DNA of 64,000 nucleotides from the NCBI GenBank assembly GCA_019188255.1, contig JAETXT010000009.1:1-64000 (forward strand), in the 5' to 3' direction. Under the pieces are notes generated by a model. That model had not been told where the DNA came from. It made no database searches and saw nothing but the letters and a program-made list of their open reading frames with translations. Each line of letters opens with the position of its first letter. Positions within the stretch are counted from its first letter, which is position 1. The DNA is from Verticillium longisporum (taxonomy: Eukaryota; Ascomycota; Sordariomycetes; Glomerellales; Plectosphaerellaceae). Below are positions 22,683 to 33,772 of the stretch, piece by piece. The translations under genes were made by a program, and so were the position numbers.

Positions 22683-23678
22683 ATGCCTTCAACATTGACA
22701 CCACCCCCAGCGGAAGCAACATGGGTTGCCGGCCAGCCCAAGGCCGTACACCACCGTCTCCCCGACGGCGTCTATGTCCCGACGCTGTGCTTCTTCACGG
22801 AAAATGACGAGGTCGACCTGAACGTCCTGGAGCGCCATCTCGTGCGTCTCATCAACGCTGGCGTAGCAGGCATTGTTGTTCATGGCTCCAATGGCGAGGT
22901 AGCCCACCTCACGAGAGAAGAGCGCGCGGCCGTCATCCGATGCGCCGCCGACACGATCCACCTAGAGGGTCACGATGTCCGCATCCCCCTCATTGCCGGG
23001 TGCGGGGCCCAGTCGACGCGAGAGACGCTGCAGCTCTGCCGGGACGCCGCCAAGAGCGGGGCATCCCACGCCCTGATGCTGCCCCCGAGCTACTACGGCG
23101 GTCTGCTCGACGACAACAAGATCGTGGATTACTTCCATGACGTGGCCGATCAGAGCCCGCTGCCGTTGCTCATTTACAATTTTCCCGGGGCGGCGGCTGG
23201 GCGCGACCTCTCTTCCGATGTGATCCTACGAATCGCAGCGCACCCCAACGTGGTTGGTGTCAAACTGACGTGCGGAAACACGGGCAAACTAGCTCGGGTT
23301 GCGGCGGACGCGCCCGAGGGTTTCTTCGTGTCAGGAGGAAGCGCCGACTTTATTCTGCAGGGTATGGTCGTAGGCGCACATGGCACCATCTCTGGGCTCG
23401 CCAACGTGGCACCGCGGGCCTGCGTGCGCATCATGGAGCTTTTCGGGACGGGTCGGCTTCTCGAAGAGCGACGCCTCCAAGCCATGGCTGCCAAGTGGGA
23501 CTGGGTCGCCGCAAGGACAGGTTTCGTCGTGGTCAAGGCAGCTATCGGGCACTTTGAGGGATATGGTGGAGAGCCACGACGACCATGCGTGGCACCAACA
23601 CCACAAGAGCTGAAGGGCATCGTGGAGGGCATGGCCGAGTTGCGCAGAGAGGAGGCGGCGCTGGAGAGCGAGGCGTGA
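22683..23678 (+). CDS. DHDPS/NAL-family class I aldolase (KDG/galacturonate-type)
   Basis: A single-exon 331-residue TIM-barrel protein of the dihydrodipicolinate synthase/N-acetylneuraminate lyase family. The Schiff-base lysine is Lys194 in VVGVKLTCGNTGK and the conserved tyrosine is Tyr165 in LIYNFPG; GSNGEVAHLTREER is the substrate-carboxylate binding region. Fungi use DHDPS-family enzymes not for lysine synthesis but as 2-keto-3-deoxy sugar-acid or hydroxy-oxoglutarate aldolases; the pattern CGAQSTRETLQLC and LTCGNTGK resembles the L-threo-3-deoxy-hexulosonate aldolase (GaaC/Lga1) of galacturonate catabolism. ATG 22683 aligns with the family start; upstream in-frame codons look like leader. 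Confidence 0.9.
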   Translation: MPSTLTPPPAEATWVAGQPKAVHHRLPDGVYVPTLCFFTENDEVDLNVLERHLVRLINAGVAGIVVHGSNGEVAHLTREERAAVIRCAADTIHLEGHDVRIPLIAGCGAQSTRETLQLCRDAAKSGASHALMLPPSYYGGLLDDNKIVDYFHDVADQSPLPLLIYNFPGAAAGRDLSSDVILRIAAHPNVVGVKLTCGNTGKLARVAADAPEGFFVSGGSADFILQGMVVGAHGTISGLANVAPRACVRIMELFGTGRLLEERRLQAMAAKWDWVAARTGFVVVKAAIGHFEGYGGEPRRPCVAPTPQELKGIVEGMAELRREEAALESEA

Positions 23679-26155
23679 AGAAGCCTGGGCGGATCGAATT
23701 CAGGACCGAGGTGCATGTATGCTCCCCCACCGGGCTGTCTCGCTGGGCGGGTTTTCTGGAGTAGCGGGGAGGATTCCACAGCATTGCTGGGCGTTTGGTT
23801 AATATTTGTGGATCTTGTTCTTCGGAAAAGCCTTTGTACGAAGTAATAATGGAAAGTGATTCGTCGTATGAAAGCTGCAAGCGCCCAGCCAAGTCGTCAG
23901 ATTCGCGTCAGTGGCATGATTTTGCAGCACATCGTAAGCGCCTCCTCCCACGGGTGGGATAGTGCTGTGTTCTAGACTGCTGGAGTGACCCCCACCGAAC
24001 GAGCGAGGCGACGACGTTCCCCGTCGGGGTCCAGGCTGAGAGCAGTGGTACTTCGCTTCAGGGGCGGGGGTCGTCGGGCAGAGATCGCCTGGGCGGCGGG
24101 AAAGAATAGCGACCGGTCAGACATCGTTGGTGTTGCTGACTGCCACCTCATTGATGGGCCGTATCACAGGATGATTGCGAGGTTGCCACATTTTTTCCTG
24201 TTTCTGGTGACTTGCATCACGCCTCACGAGGGGCTCTTGCAGTGGCTGGGCGACTCGACCCGAGAAAGAAAGAGGCAACACACCATCCCGAGGTCATCAG
24301 AGATCTGCTGCCTGCGTAAGGCTAGGAGGGGGCCTGGGCCAGCTATTGGGTGGCCAGCTGGGTGGAGGGGGGCCAAGAGGCGGCGCATGCACCCCGCAAT
24401 CACCCAGCGTCAGCAGGGTGACGGCACCGAGAGTAGCTATTGGTGTTTCTCCTCGGGTTGACCGTTGGTACGCCGAGAAGAGGGGGGGTGGGTGGCTGTG
24501 CCAGATGCAGTAGAGAGACAGAGAGATAGAGCGAGAGAGAGAGTGGTGTAGAGTCGGGAGGAGAGAGAGCTCATTACAAAAGGGAAAGTCCACCAATGGA
24601 CAGCTGCTCGTCGTTTCTCAATACCTAGTCTGGCAAGCGTCCACACCTCTGCAGGGCGTGTGTGATGAACTGAGGGGGGTGCCACCAGGCCTCCACCAGC
24701 GCCCATTAGGTAACGACTGGCCCCTAGGTACTTGGGAACCTACTGGATGGCAGGTGGACAGTAACTGGGGCGGCCGGGGCGACTTGGGTGGTCTGTGTCG
24801 GCGTCGGGGAAACATCGACACATGGATCAAGTAATAAGAGAGTAATTGTGTTACACTGCGCGACCGCGATCAACCGGCACTGACCGGCGCGGAGGGCTGT
24901 CCGCGGCCGGGGAGCGGAGGGAAGAGGGGACGCGGCATGGATTCCCCCACGCCGGCTCGCTGGGAGAAGAGAAGCTCGGTGATGATCCGGCAGGTTCTGG
25001 AAGCGCATGCCGGATTGAACTCTGCGGAACTTTTCGGGCTAATGACCCACGAGCAGGAAACGACCTGAGGTGGCGTCTCAACACGCGGTCGCCTGTTGGT
25101 GCACGGGACACAATCCCAACTTTCGAGGCGACCATGTCCGCACATGAGATGAAGCTCGAGATGGCAAATGATGGCTGGCTACCTGAGGGCCGCATGGTGT
25201 GTCAGCTGACCTGGCTTCTTGGCAGGTGTACTAACCTAACGACTTGAGGTCCCTAGGTACCTAAGACCACTCGTGTCGTTTCGTTTGAAGCTCGGACGAT
25301 CCGAACACTGGTAACGACGGACTGTTTCCAGTTCAGCCCCGTAGTCTGATCCTGCGATGAGTGCGCGCGAGAACTGCAAGGGTAAAGCTGGATGACATTC
25401 TTTGGCCGCTGGATGAAAGTCGACGACTGCGTTCGACGACAGATGTGCTGGTTTCATGCTGCAATCGATACTGGACCTAACGATTCCTAAAAAATGTACC
25501 TACCTGAAGTCGCTGAGGTACCTGCCTACTGTCTCCTGAGGTCCTGAGACAAACTGTTGCTGGCACAAGCATCACTGCCAGAGAGGCATCAAGTAAGCAC
25601 AAACCCCCAGCCAGGAGCTCAAAACGTTGCTCTAGCAGGGGCGACCTGGTGATGGCTCAATCAATGCTCGGTATGGGTTCCTGCCGCCAATTCAGGCATA
25701 TTGTGCCAAGCCTCACTACAGCCTCACCACGGCGCCTGGGCATTGTCCGGTAGTTGATTTCAGGGATGGTCGAGATACCTTATTCTCTTCAAGCGAGTCC
25801 GGGCGTTTTCGTCTGTGTGTCGTCTCATAGCCAGTGAGCAGTCGCATGGAGATACTAAAGCATCATCGCAATGGCCTTCCTGTTGTCCTCTGAGATATAA
25901 GGAACGGGGTAAGCCCAGGCGCCTTCACGATCCTTCAATTCCTTCAGCCCACCCGTCTCCTGCGTTCTATTCTCGTCCCGCCCTACACTCTTCGTTTCTC
26001 GTTCATCTGCAGGCCGGTCCTCCCACATATTATGAATACTTTCTTTACCTTCAGCCCCATTCTAATCCGATCCCGAAGTGCTCAATCGTCGCACACCATT
26101 CTCGATCGCCGTCCATATCCACGTTGCCACTCTTCATCCTACCCGAAGGCTCGCC
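23679..26155. other. Long intergenic region with GA microsatellite
   Basis: About 2.5 kb without a supportable gene. It holds a purine-rich (GA)n-type microsatellite near 24510-24545, several CCTAGGTACCT-type short motifs (near 24725, 25250, 25497-25522), and the leader of the small GPI-type gene. Confidence 0.5.
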
Positions 26156-26758
26156 ATGTACGCCTCACAGCTCCTCCTCGCCGTGGCCGCCGCCTCGACT
26201 GCCGCTGCTGCCAACATTGCTCAGCGCGAAACGACACCCACCAGGGCGGCCGCGCATGTCGCCGGCCGCGATCTTGCAGAGTGCTCCTCCGTCGCCGCCG
26301 ACGTGCTGCCCCAGCTCACGAGCGCTCCCACGCCCGACTCGGACCTCGCGCGCTTCATCCTGACCGAGTCAGCCATCCTGTCCGCCGAAGACCAGTGCGC
26401 CGTCCCGTCCGTCACGGGCTCCATGGCCTCCGAGTTCACCAGCTACGCCAGCGCGTTGCTGGCCTGGCAGGAGGACCACATCAGCGAGTTCCGCAGCCTG
26501 TGGCAGGCCTGCAGCGACGTGCCTGGCATCCGCGACCAGGTCGACCTTCCCACGGGCTCTGGCTCGTGCGCCAGCCTCGCGGCCAAGATCACGGGCGAGG
26601 CAGATCCCGCGGCAACGGGAACGTCGGGCAGCGACGGCTCGCCTGCCGCAACGGACGCGTCAGCGTCGCAGTCTGACAATGCCGCGCCGCGCGAAACGGG
26701 ACGCGCGCTTGTTGGCATCGCAGCGGGTTGTCTCGCCGCTGTTGGTCTGATGTACTAG
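26156..26758 (+). CDS. Small secreted GPI-anchor-type protein (four Cys)
   Basis: A 200-residue protein with a signal peptide (MYASQLLLAVAAASTAAAA), a central region with four cysteines (AECSSVA, EDQCAVPS, QACSDVP, GSCASLA), an Ala/Ser/Thr-rich stretch and a hydrophobic C-terminus (ALVGIAAGCLAAVGLMY) as in GPI-anchored wall proteins. The order C-SVAADVLPQLTSAPTP ... C-VPSVTGS ... CSDVP resembles the fungal DUF7735/infection-structure-specific protein family, by recall only. ATG 26156 is chosen because it gives the signal peptide directly. Codon use is strongly GC-rich compared with neighbours. Confidence 0.82.
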   Translation: MYASQLLLAVAAASTAAAANIAQRETTPTRAAAHVAGRDLAECSSVAADVLPQLTSAPTPDSDLARFILTESAILSAEDQCAVPSVTGSMASEFTSYASALLAWQEDHISEFRSLWQACSDVPGIRDQVDLPTGSGSCASLAAKITGEADPAATGTSGSDGSPAATDASASQSDNAAPRETGRALVGIAAGCLAAVGLMY

Positions 26759-26939
26759 GCAGCGGGCAGTATTGAGCCAGATGAGTAATGCGGAGGAAAC
26801 TGGCTGGGAAGGGTTATAGAACGGCCCGGGCGCTTCATTGCAAAGGCGAATAACAGGTCCATGTGCCATCTCGTCTAGCCCGTCAGAGTGAACAAATAAA
26901 TATTAGTATTGCGTCAGGCATCTATGGTCATCCATCTCG

Positions 26940-27982
26940 TTATTGTAGCAGTGCAAACTCCCAGTCAGCTTGGTCACTACGACCCCCTGTTGTCAAGTCT
27001 TTCTTCAACCAACAGGCCCCTTCGGCGGGCCCCCAACCGCTGCCAGTGCATCCTGGGGTGCCGGCGCAGTTCCGCATGCATTCGGCCATGCTTTCTGTCC
27101 ACAGAGTGCGAATATCTACGGCGCCCTGCCGTGATGGGTAATCGACGCCACAAAGCCGTAAGAAACGTATGCTGGAGCCTGGGACGCCGTAGAGGGTATA
27201 ATTGGACTCGGGGCATATGAGGGAACCGGGACTCGTGGCCGTGGGAAACGCCGCGTCACTCGATATTGATGCCGTTGTTGAGTCGGGCGTGGCGGACGCC
27301 GTGCTTGCCGACGGCGAGCTGGAGGGGTCAGCAGTGCTCTTGTATCAGCTCGGCCGTAGAAGTGTACGCACCTCTCTATCGTCATTGTTCCCGATTCCGT
27401 TACTGCAGACGTCGTCGGTGATGCAGACAAAGGGCTCGAAGGTTCAGCCTCGGACGCAGCAGCAGCACTGGTTCCGCCCGACGACATGCCCACGCCTACA
27501 CCGACGCCTACGCCCACGCCGATCAAGACGATGAGCATCAAGGCGACGACGCCCCAGAAAACCCATGCCCTCACCCCGCACATTCGCCGGTTTAACCTCC
27601 CCTTCCCTGCCCAGCGACCGAAGCCTGCTTCATCGTCGCTGGGCGTGTCGATGCCAACGCCCGTTCGTCGTTTCTCTTGAGGCTCTGGTGTTGGTTCGCG
27701 ATAGAACGTGTAGCTTTCTCCCTCATCACCGCGGCTGTAGCCAGACGGCGTCGCACCCTCGGACCAGTAGACTTCCGGCGCGCCGTTGCCTTGCGCAGAA
27801 GCGGGCGGGTGGTAGAGGGATGTCCGATTGTTACGACGAGCACTCGGACGTGGTTGTACGGGCTTCGGCGTAGATGTCTGGGATGGTGGCTCGCTGCCTA
27901 CGATGCTGGCAGCCATGTCGGATCGCGGGCCATGGCGGGGGGGAGGCGGGGAGGAGGCGGAGGAAGCGGCGCCTGAGCGCAT
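26940..27982 (-). CDS. Single-pass membrane protein with extracellular Apple/PAN-like domain
   Basis: Two exons (27982-27404, 27338-26940; 65-nt phase-0 intron) encode about 325 residues. A disordered Pro/Ser/Arg cytoplasmic segment leads to one membrane span (WVFWGVVALMLIVLIGVGVG, ending in a GV repeat), then a Ser/Thr-rich stalk and a Cys-rich domain: LICPESNYTLYGVPGS, IRFLRLCGVDYPS, SMAECMRNCAGTPGC and ACWLKKDLTTGG. That Cys order matches the PAN/Apple-like domain of fungal surface proteins. Reading straight through the intron would give an Arg-rich frame without any domain; the spliced frame recovers the domain. Start uncertain: ATG 27916 is the alternative. The gene's 3' end lies about 180 bp from the end of the GPI-type gene. 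Confidence 0.75.
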
Positions 27983-29101
27983 ACAGTTCGATTGACGATT
28001 GAAGACAGCGGCGACGCTGGTCGGTCGTGTTTCGTGTTGGTGATCTGTCAATGCTTTACGGCGAATGGTGCGTCGCGGTGATCGGGTGGGAAAAACGCGA
28101 CTTCTGGGAGGGAGTTTGGAGATGAGTTCAATGCAGGCGGACAGGAGCAGGTTTTTGGAACCCAGCACGAGCGGCAGCGCTCGCCGTCAAGGTCGTGGCA
28201 GACCTGCCATGGCAATCTCGGAACCACAGGCCTCCCTGGACAGACCCCTGTAGCCACGGCCACTTCTGGGTGGCCAGCCAGGGCGACTGGGCGTCATCAG
28301 TGGACTCTTCCAGTGGCCTTGATCACCAGACTGTGAAGGTCGTCGGACATTATTCCCCATCATCGCGATCTGTCATAGTGCGGAGGGCGATGATGAGAGA
28401 GGAGATGGCGATATGTTTAGAGGTCTCCTCTCCCAGGAACGCGGATCTGCACACAAGCTCTATTGCTTCTTCAGCGGGCAGGTGGGACGGGGGACCTGCA
28501 TTCCTGACTTGTGTCGACGGGGGGGTAGGTACCTTACGTCTCCCTAGTACACGCGAGTGACACGTGCTCAAGGCGTAATTTGGTGGCTCAGGTCGGAGGC
28601 CCAGCACAAGCGGTGCTTACCGTCCCTTCTTGTGCGCGCTAGCCCTAATTAGGAGTACTAACCTTCCTTGGGACGTGGCTCATCATCCCCTTTTCATCTC
28701 GTGATGGCCTCACCAGTCTCGATACAGGTAAGCAATGCGATGCGCCCGGTTTGGTCGACAAGGCCGATGGATTACGATGCATCAGAGGCGCGGAGAGATG
28801 AGAGACCCTACGTAGCAGCTGAGCCGTCAATCCACCCCGCTGACAGGGCTCGCAAGGCTTTCGCCGGCCGCTGATCTATCATCTCTGACGATATGGACCC
28901 CAACCCACGAGTCCCCTAGTGGAGCAGCTGCAGCTGTGCGGATACACCGGCGTTGAGCTGAGAAACGGCCCACCAGAAGACCGCCGCCCACTCACTGACA
29001 TGTCAACTGTCGAAATTGGTGTCGTCGCTCCAGGGACCTCCATTACCGCCTGCTCTCGTGATAGCCTCATCCGTCACTGTCATCGTGCCACATCCCCCGC
29101 C
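27983..29101. other. Divergent intergenic region
   Basis: About 1.1 kb between two divergent genes. No gene or repeat is supported; a GTAGGTACCTTAC motif sits near 28525. Confidence 0.45.
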
Positions 29102-31435
29102 ATGTCGGATCCGAACGAGCGTCCACCGCCTCTGCCCATGCGGCCCTCGACTTACCAGCCAAGCCTATCGATACCACAAGGCTCAGGACCTCAGTCACCA
29201 CCGCTGCCGCCAAGACCAGCCGGATATGCCGCACCATGGCCGACATCGCAGCAATTCGTTCCGCCTCCCGTACCACAATACGTCCCTTCACAAGCATATG
29301 TCCCGTCGTCGTGGCCTAACTTCGGACAAGCTTCGCAGGCAGGGACCACGGCGACGGCCTGTCCTCCTGCACTGCCTGCGAGGCCTTGGGCCGCCCCCCC
29401 TCCACCCCTTCATCATGCCACGGCTTCGACAAACATCCCGCACGGCGCGCCAGCTCCCGCCCCTCAGTATCCTAATGCCATACTCTACGGAGCGAATGTC
29501 AACGCCGCTGCCTTTCAGCCTCCTCCGGGCCTGAATATTCCGAAGCCGGCAGGTCTTTCAGCCCGTATCAAAACTGGCCTCCAAGATTTCGAGCGCATGT
29601 TCGCGTCACTGGCGGTGGGACAAGCACCGCCAATGGTCAGCCCACCAGTGGCTGCACCACATCCAGTTCCACCATCCGAAGCACAGTCAGCACCATCCCT
29701 AGGCAGCGACTCTCCTTCTAAGCCGTTGAATCGATTTCCTACTGTAGGGGTTACAGCCTGTATTGCGGATCCTATCACGTTCTCTTCAACGTGGTATATT
29801 CACGACGATGCGCCTAACTTTCCTGTTTGCTCACGCTGCTTCGAGGACCACATCCGGAATTCCCCATTTGAACCGGACTTCAAACCACGAGTATTGGATA
29901 GAGGTTGGCCCAGTGGGTGCAAGTTCAGCAAACCAAGGGTCAAAGACCCGCTGTTCAAGCGCGCCGTGGCTGAAGGGTCTCTCTCGCTGCTGGTTGACTT
30001 CATGAAGTTGCGGTCAACGATCCCGGACTGTAGGGGCGTGACGGGTGCTTTAGGATCCGAAGGTATCCGATGGTTCCGCCTGAAAGATCAAGCCATCCCG
30101 GAGATGGTTGTCTGCCAAGCATGTTACGAAGACCATGTGAATGCCCGTCACTGGGCGGACAAGTTTGCACCTTCAACAACCCAGCCACCCGACGCACAGT
30201 GGGCATGCGATATGGCTGTTGAACACATCCAGCACGAGTACCGCTATCGAGCAGATATGGATGACTACCCAAACTTCGTCCAGGAAGTAAAGCGTCGGCT
30301 GTACATGCCAGCTTGCGAAAAGAAGCCCGTCGTGCTTGCGCTGCACACATGGTACGCTCCAGTCAATGGCCCTATGCAAGTTCTCGTCTGCGAGACCTGC
30401 TACTACGACAAAATTGTACACACTGGTGAGGAGGCCAGGTGGCGCAGGGTCGGCAACATGCCAGCGGGCTACGGTAATCAAGTCCATTGCGCCCTTGGCC
30501 ATTTCAATGTCCGTATCGCATGGGGTCGAAGCGAAGATTGTCAGGATTACTCCATCTTCTGGCATGCCTTGCACGAAATCTCCCGTCAGCCCAAATGCGA
30601 CCCGAGCGGTATGCGAGGAGCCAACTGGTATACCCTGACATCACGACCAGCCAATTTCGAGATCTGCGGTGCTTGCTTCGCCGGTATTGCCGAGCCCGCA
30701 GGCCTGTCATCGCACTTCGTTCGAAGGACTGATGTTCCAAGTAACAAAATGCTCGTGTGCGACTTTAGCACCGGCAGCCCGCGGTTCTTAACCTACATAT
30801 CTAAAGCGCTCGAGGCCTACTACCTGCGCGATATATGTCCGCTTGAGACATTCGTGCGCGCTTACGCAAATATGCCGGTGTGCCGGCGCGACGAGGACTT
30901 TGAGAATGGAGTCTGGTACGGCTGGGAGGACTGCACCATTTGTCCGAGCTGCCACCACGAGTTTGTTCAAGGCACCGCCTTGGCATCACAAATGCCGCTG
31001 CAGGGTGTCGTCCGCAAGGGCCACACCATGTGTGAGATGTATAGCCCTAGAATGCGTCGTCTGTATGCGGAAGCGTGCGCACAGTCTCCCCCGAATGCGG
31101 CGGACCTGTTGGCCATTTCGGCCCAGCGCAGAGCAATTTACATTAAAACCATGATGGTCTGTCGCCGCATGTTGATTCAGCAACAGATACAGGCGCTACA
31201 AGCGCAGACGCTCGGTATTCAGGGATCATTCTACACGAATATGGGTCATATGCAGTCGATCACGACGCCATCACCATGGGAGTATAGCATGGCCGGCGTC
31301 GGCTACGGCTTCGCGAACCAAAATGAACTAACGGGGGCTATCTACGACAAACAATCTTCGGAAATGTCGTTGAATGCGATGGGTTCTGCGGCTAATGTTG
31401 GACTGCTCGAGCAGCAGTGGAGAGCCGTCGAGTAG
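29102..31435 (+). CDS. Unrecognised protein with five tandem four-Cys modules
   Basis: Intronless, 777 residues from ATG 29102 (in-frame codons upstream lack coding character). Residues 1-210 are Pro-rich and probably disordered (PPLPMRP, PPPVPQYVP). The rest is built of five modules, each opening with W-Y or W-F and a CxxC: CSRCFEDH (C243/C246), CQACYEDH (338/341), CETCYYDK (430/433), CGACFAG (522/525), CPSCHHEF (614/617). Each has a third Cys about 30 residues on (273, 369, 463, 553, 644) and a fourth about 36-41 further (310, 405, 499, 594; 659 in the last). The 92-95 residue period is striking. Four cysteines per module suggest zinc binding or disulfides. No signal peptide or membrane span. 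I do not recognise the family. Confidence 0.85.
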   Translation: MSDPNERPPPLPMRPSTYQPSLSIPQGSGPQSPPLPPRPAGYAAPWPTSQQFVPPPVPQYVPSQAYVPSSWPNFGQASQAGTTATACPPALPARPWAAPPPPLHHATASTNIPHGAPAPAPQYPNAILYGANVNAAAFQPPPGLNIPKPAGLSARIKTGLQDFERMFASLAVGQAPPMVSPPVAAPHPVPPSEAQSAPSLGSDSPSKPLNRFPTVGVTACIADPITFSSTWYIHDDAPNFPVCSRCFEDHIRNSPFEPDFKPRVLDRGWPSGCKFSKPRVKDPLFKRAVAEGSLSLLVDFMKLRSTIPDCRGVTGALGSEGIRWFRLKDQAIPEMVVCQACYEDHVNARHWADKFAPSTTQPPDAQWACDMAVEHIQHEYRYRADMDDYPNFVQEVKRRLYMPACEKKPVVLALHTWYAPVNGPMQVLVCETCYYDKIVHTGEEARWRRVGNMPAGYGNQVHCALGHFNVRIAWGRSEDCQDYSIFWHALHEISRQPKCDPSGMRGANWYTLTSRPANFEICGACFAGIAEPAGLSSHFVRRTDVPSNKMLVCDFSTGSPRFLTYISKALEAYYLRDICPLETFVRAYANMPVCRRDEDFENGVWYGWEDCTICPSCHHEFVQGTALASQMPLQGVVRKGHTMCEMYSPRMRRLYAEACAQSPPNAADLLAISAQRRAIYIKTMMVCRRMLIQQQIQALQAQTLGIQGSFYTNMGHMQSITTPSPWEYSMAGVGYGFANQNELTGAIYDKQSSEMSLNAMGSAANVGLLEQQWRAVE

Positions 31436-32380
31436 CGTGTGCTCCGACCTGACGATGAAGTTCACCACACAGCTAGCGTCGTCTCACCCAGTCTGTTCGC
31501 CCGGACGCGCCGGCCGGACGCCCCTTGGCTTGCCACATGTGCAGAATCCGTTCTTGTTTCATCGATATTTATTGCATTTGCGATGGGCCTTTAGCCTTGC
31601 TGAGGCAGCACCGCCCAGTTCATCTATCGTGGTGGTCGAAGAACATCATCCTAACTAGTGCCCTGGAATAGAATTCACTACACATCACATTGCAAGCTTT
31701 GTCTAGCAGCAATTGAATGCACAGCAGACAGCTTCTCAGGACGCAGTTGCCCGTCCACAATTGGGCAGAGCAACCAACGAATCTCGAGATGGTTCCGAGC
31801 GGCAAAGGGCATCACGTCTACTACGCGGGGAGCCAAAGCTTTGACGCTCATTAAGAGAATGGTGTGGTCTGGACTCTGCTCTTCATCTGGGGGTCTTGGC
31901 TTCCACCCGCCTGACGTATAGCTCGTGTACCTTGGTCCCCGATTTGCTAGGGTCACACAGCCAGCTCTATGGTGCTCAGAACAAGCAAGTCCTGCGAAGA
32001 CTGAGTCGCGACCACAACTTAGGAGCCCAGGGTGTTTATGCTCGCCGCAATAGGCGCCGAGATTTGTATGGGACACCATGAACATGAATCAGATTCGCTT
32101 GCTGCATGACAACGCAGACAGGGTGACCTTGTCCTACGCAATTGATCCCAACGCGGTGTTTCCAGCAAGGCAGCGCTATCTCAGATGAGTATCATTACTA
32201 GCCAGGGTATAGGATAAGAACACAGGCGACAATTCTGAGAAAGAGGACATTCAAAAGAGCCATGGTCTCGTTGGGTATAAAGGCCGCCGTGTTCTGCTCG
32301 GCAAGTCTTCTTGGAAACCAACAGTCTCGACGTCTCAATCCATCAATACCGTTCCCACGCGCTCTTGATACTCGTCCAAC
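31436..32380. other. Intergenic region upstream of pectate lyase
   Basis: About 950 bp with no supported gene. The 3' end carries the pectate lyase promoter. Confidence 0.45.
32276..32281 (+). promoter_or_regulatory. TATA box of the pectate lyase gene
   Basis: TATAAA at 32276-32281 (within GGGTATAAAGGCC), 100 bp upstream of the ATG at 32381. TATA boxes are typical of strongly induced secreted-enzyme genes in fungi. Confidence 0.55.
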
Positions 32381-33151
32381 ATGAAGTCCCCCATCGTCTT
32401 CCTATCCGCCATCGCCGTTGCCTCGGCTGCTGTCACCACAACCCTCCCCAAGTCAGCCGGGTTCGAGGCCTACCCTACTGCTATTCCTGTCAAGACTGTT
32501 TACGATGGTGGTATGAAGCGCTTCGAACGTGATCCCCCGACATGTGGTGGTCAACAGGAAAAGGGGGAGAAGGACGCAATGTTCATCCTCGAGAGCGGTG
32601 CAACGCTCTCCAATGTCATTTTGGGCGCTTCTCAAGCTGAGGGTGTTCACTGCAGGGGCACCTGGTATGTCTGACTCCTTTGGGAAACGTTTCCAAAGCT
32701 GACCGACTCAAGTACCCTGAACAACGTCTGGTGGGAGGACGTTTGCGAGGATGCTGCCACCTTCAAGCAGTCTTCGGGCACGTCTTTTGTCAATGGCGGC
32801 GGTGCCTTCAAGGCCAAGGACAAGATTCTCCAGTTCAACGGCCGCGGCACAGTCCAGATCAAGGACTTCTACGCCAACACGTATGGCAAACTGATCAGAA
32901 CTTGCGGCAACTGTCCCGGCAATGGCGGGCCACGTCACATTACAATTTCAAGATCCATGGGCAAGGGGGGAGGTGAACTCTGTGGCATAAATAGTAACTA
33001 TGGCGATACATGCCGTGTCAGCAACTCATGCCAGGACAGCAACCACAGTTGTACCAGGTACGAGGGTAACGACCAGCGTCTCGAGCCTCCGACGCTTGGA
33101 AGTGGCCATGATGGTGTGAGCTGCTTCCTCACCAACTTCTCTAGATGCTAG
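32381..33151 (+). CDS. Secreted pectate lyase, PL3 family
   Basis: Two exons (32381-32664, 32713-33151; 48-nt intron) encode 240 residues with a signal peptide (MKSPIVFLSAIAVASA). PL3 signatures are all present: NVILGASQAEGVHCRGTC, NNVWWEDVCEDAATFKQSSG, IRTCGNCPGNGGPRHI and LCGINSNYGDTC. The enzyme cleaves de-esterified pectin by calcium-dependent beta-elimination outside the cell. Length is normal for the family and the frame is intact. PL3 enzymes are characteristic of plant-colonising fungi. Confidence 0.95.
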
Positions 33152-33772
33152 AAGAGGCGCCTGCGTTCATGCTGTGAATGAGCAGCCGGAATGTACATAT
33201 TTTGAGGCTAAAACATGTCCTATTTATTTTGACAGCTTGAAGCAACTTGAAACTGACAAGTGGAGGCCACTCCTTGACAAGTGATCATCTTGTTCCGGAC
33301 AGATTTCCAATCACATCATCTCATAAGTGTTCTTCAATATTTCTGGCCTTGCAATCTCAGAGTACAATACAACCGTTGGGCAAGTCGCTCATGATGACCT
33401 TGACACATGATGACAGATCGTCAAGGCTGAAACTAACGTAGACCGCAAATTGACCCTGGAAAGGAAGCCTGGTGCCTGAATCACGAATTCTGGTTCAGCC
33501 CAAAGGAAACGGAGAAATAAGGAATGAGAGATCGCAACAAGTACGGTGCCATACCCAGCGTTGGTCCAACAATGTCATTCAAAGGACCGCTCCTCAAAGC
33601 CACAAGTGACTCTGACTGGGGTTTCCGGACTTCAGTCACTCTTCCGACGCAGCTAGGTCTTCCTAGGACTCCATGCATTGAAACAACATTCATCAACTAG
33701 TGCTTATGGTTGATGACATCAAACTAACCACGTCTCTCCCCGAGGTTGATAGTTTTCTACCCCTCCCTAACT
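33152..33772. other. Convergent intergenic region
   Basis: About 620 bp between the pectate lyase and SET-gene 3' ends; nothing further is recognised. Confidence 0.45.

Noticed and set aside
23174..23779. 201-residue minus-strand frame
   Set aside because: Antisense to the aldolase, low-complexity composition.
31678..32085. 135-residue minus-strand frame
   Set aside because: No domain, no splice partners, and irregular composition; not supportable.
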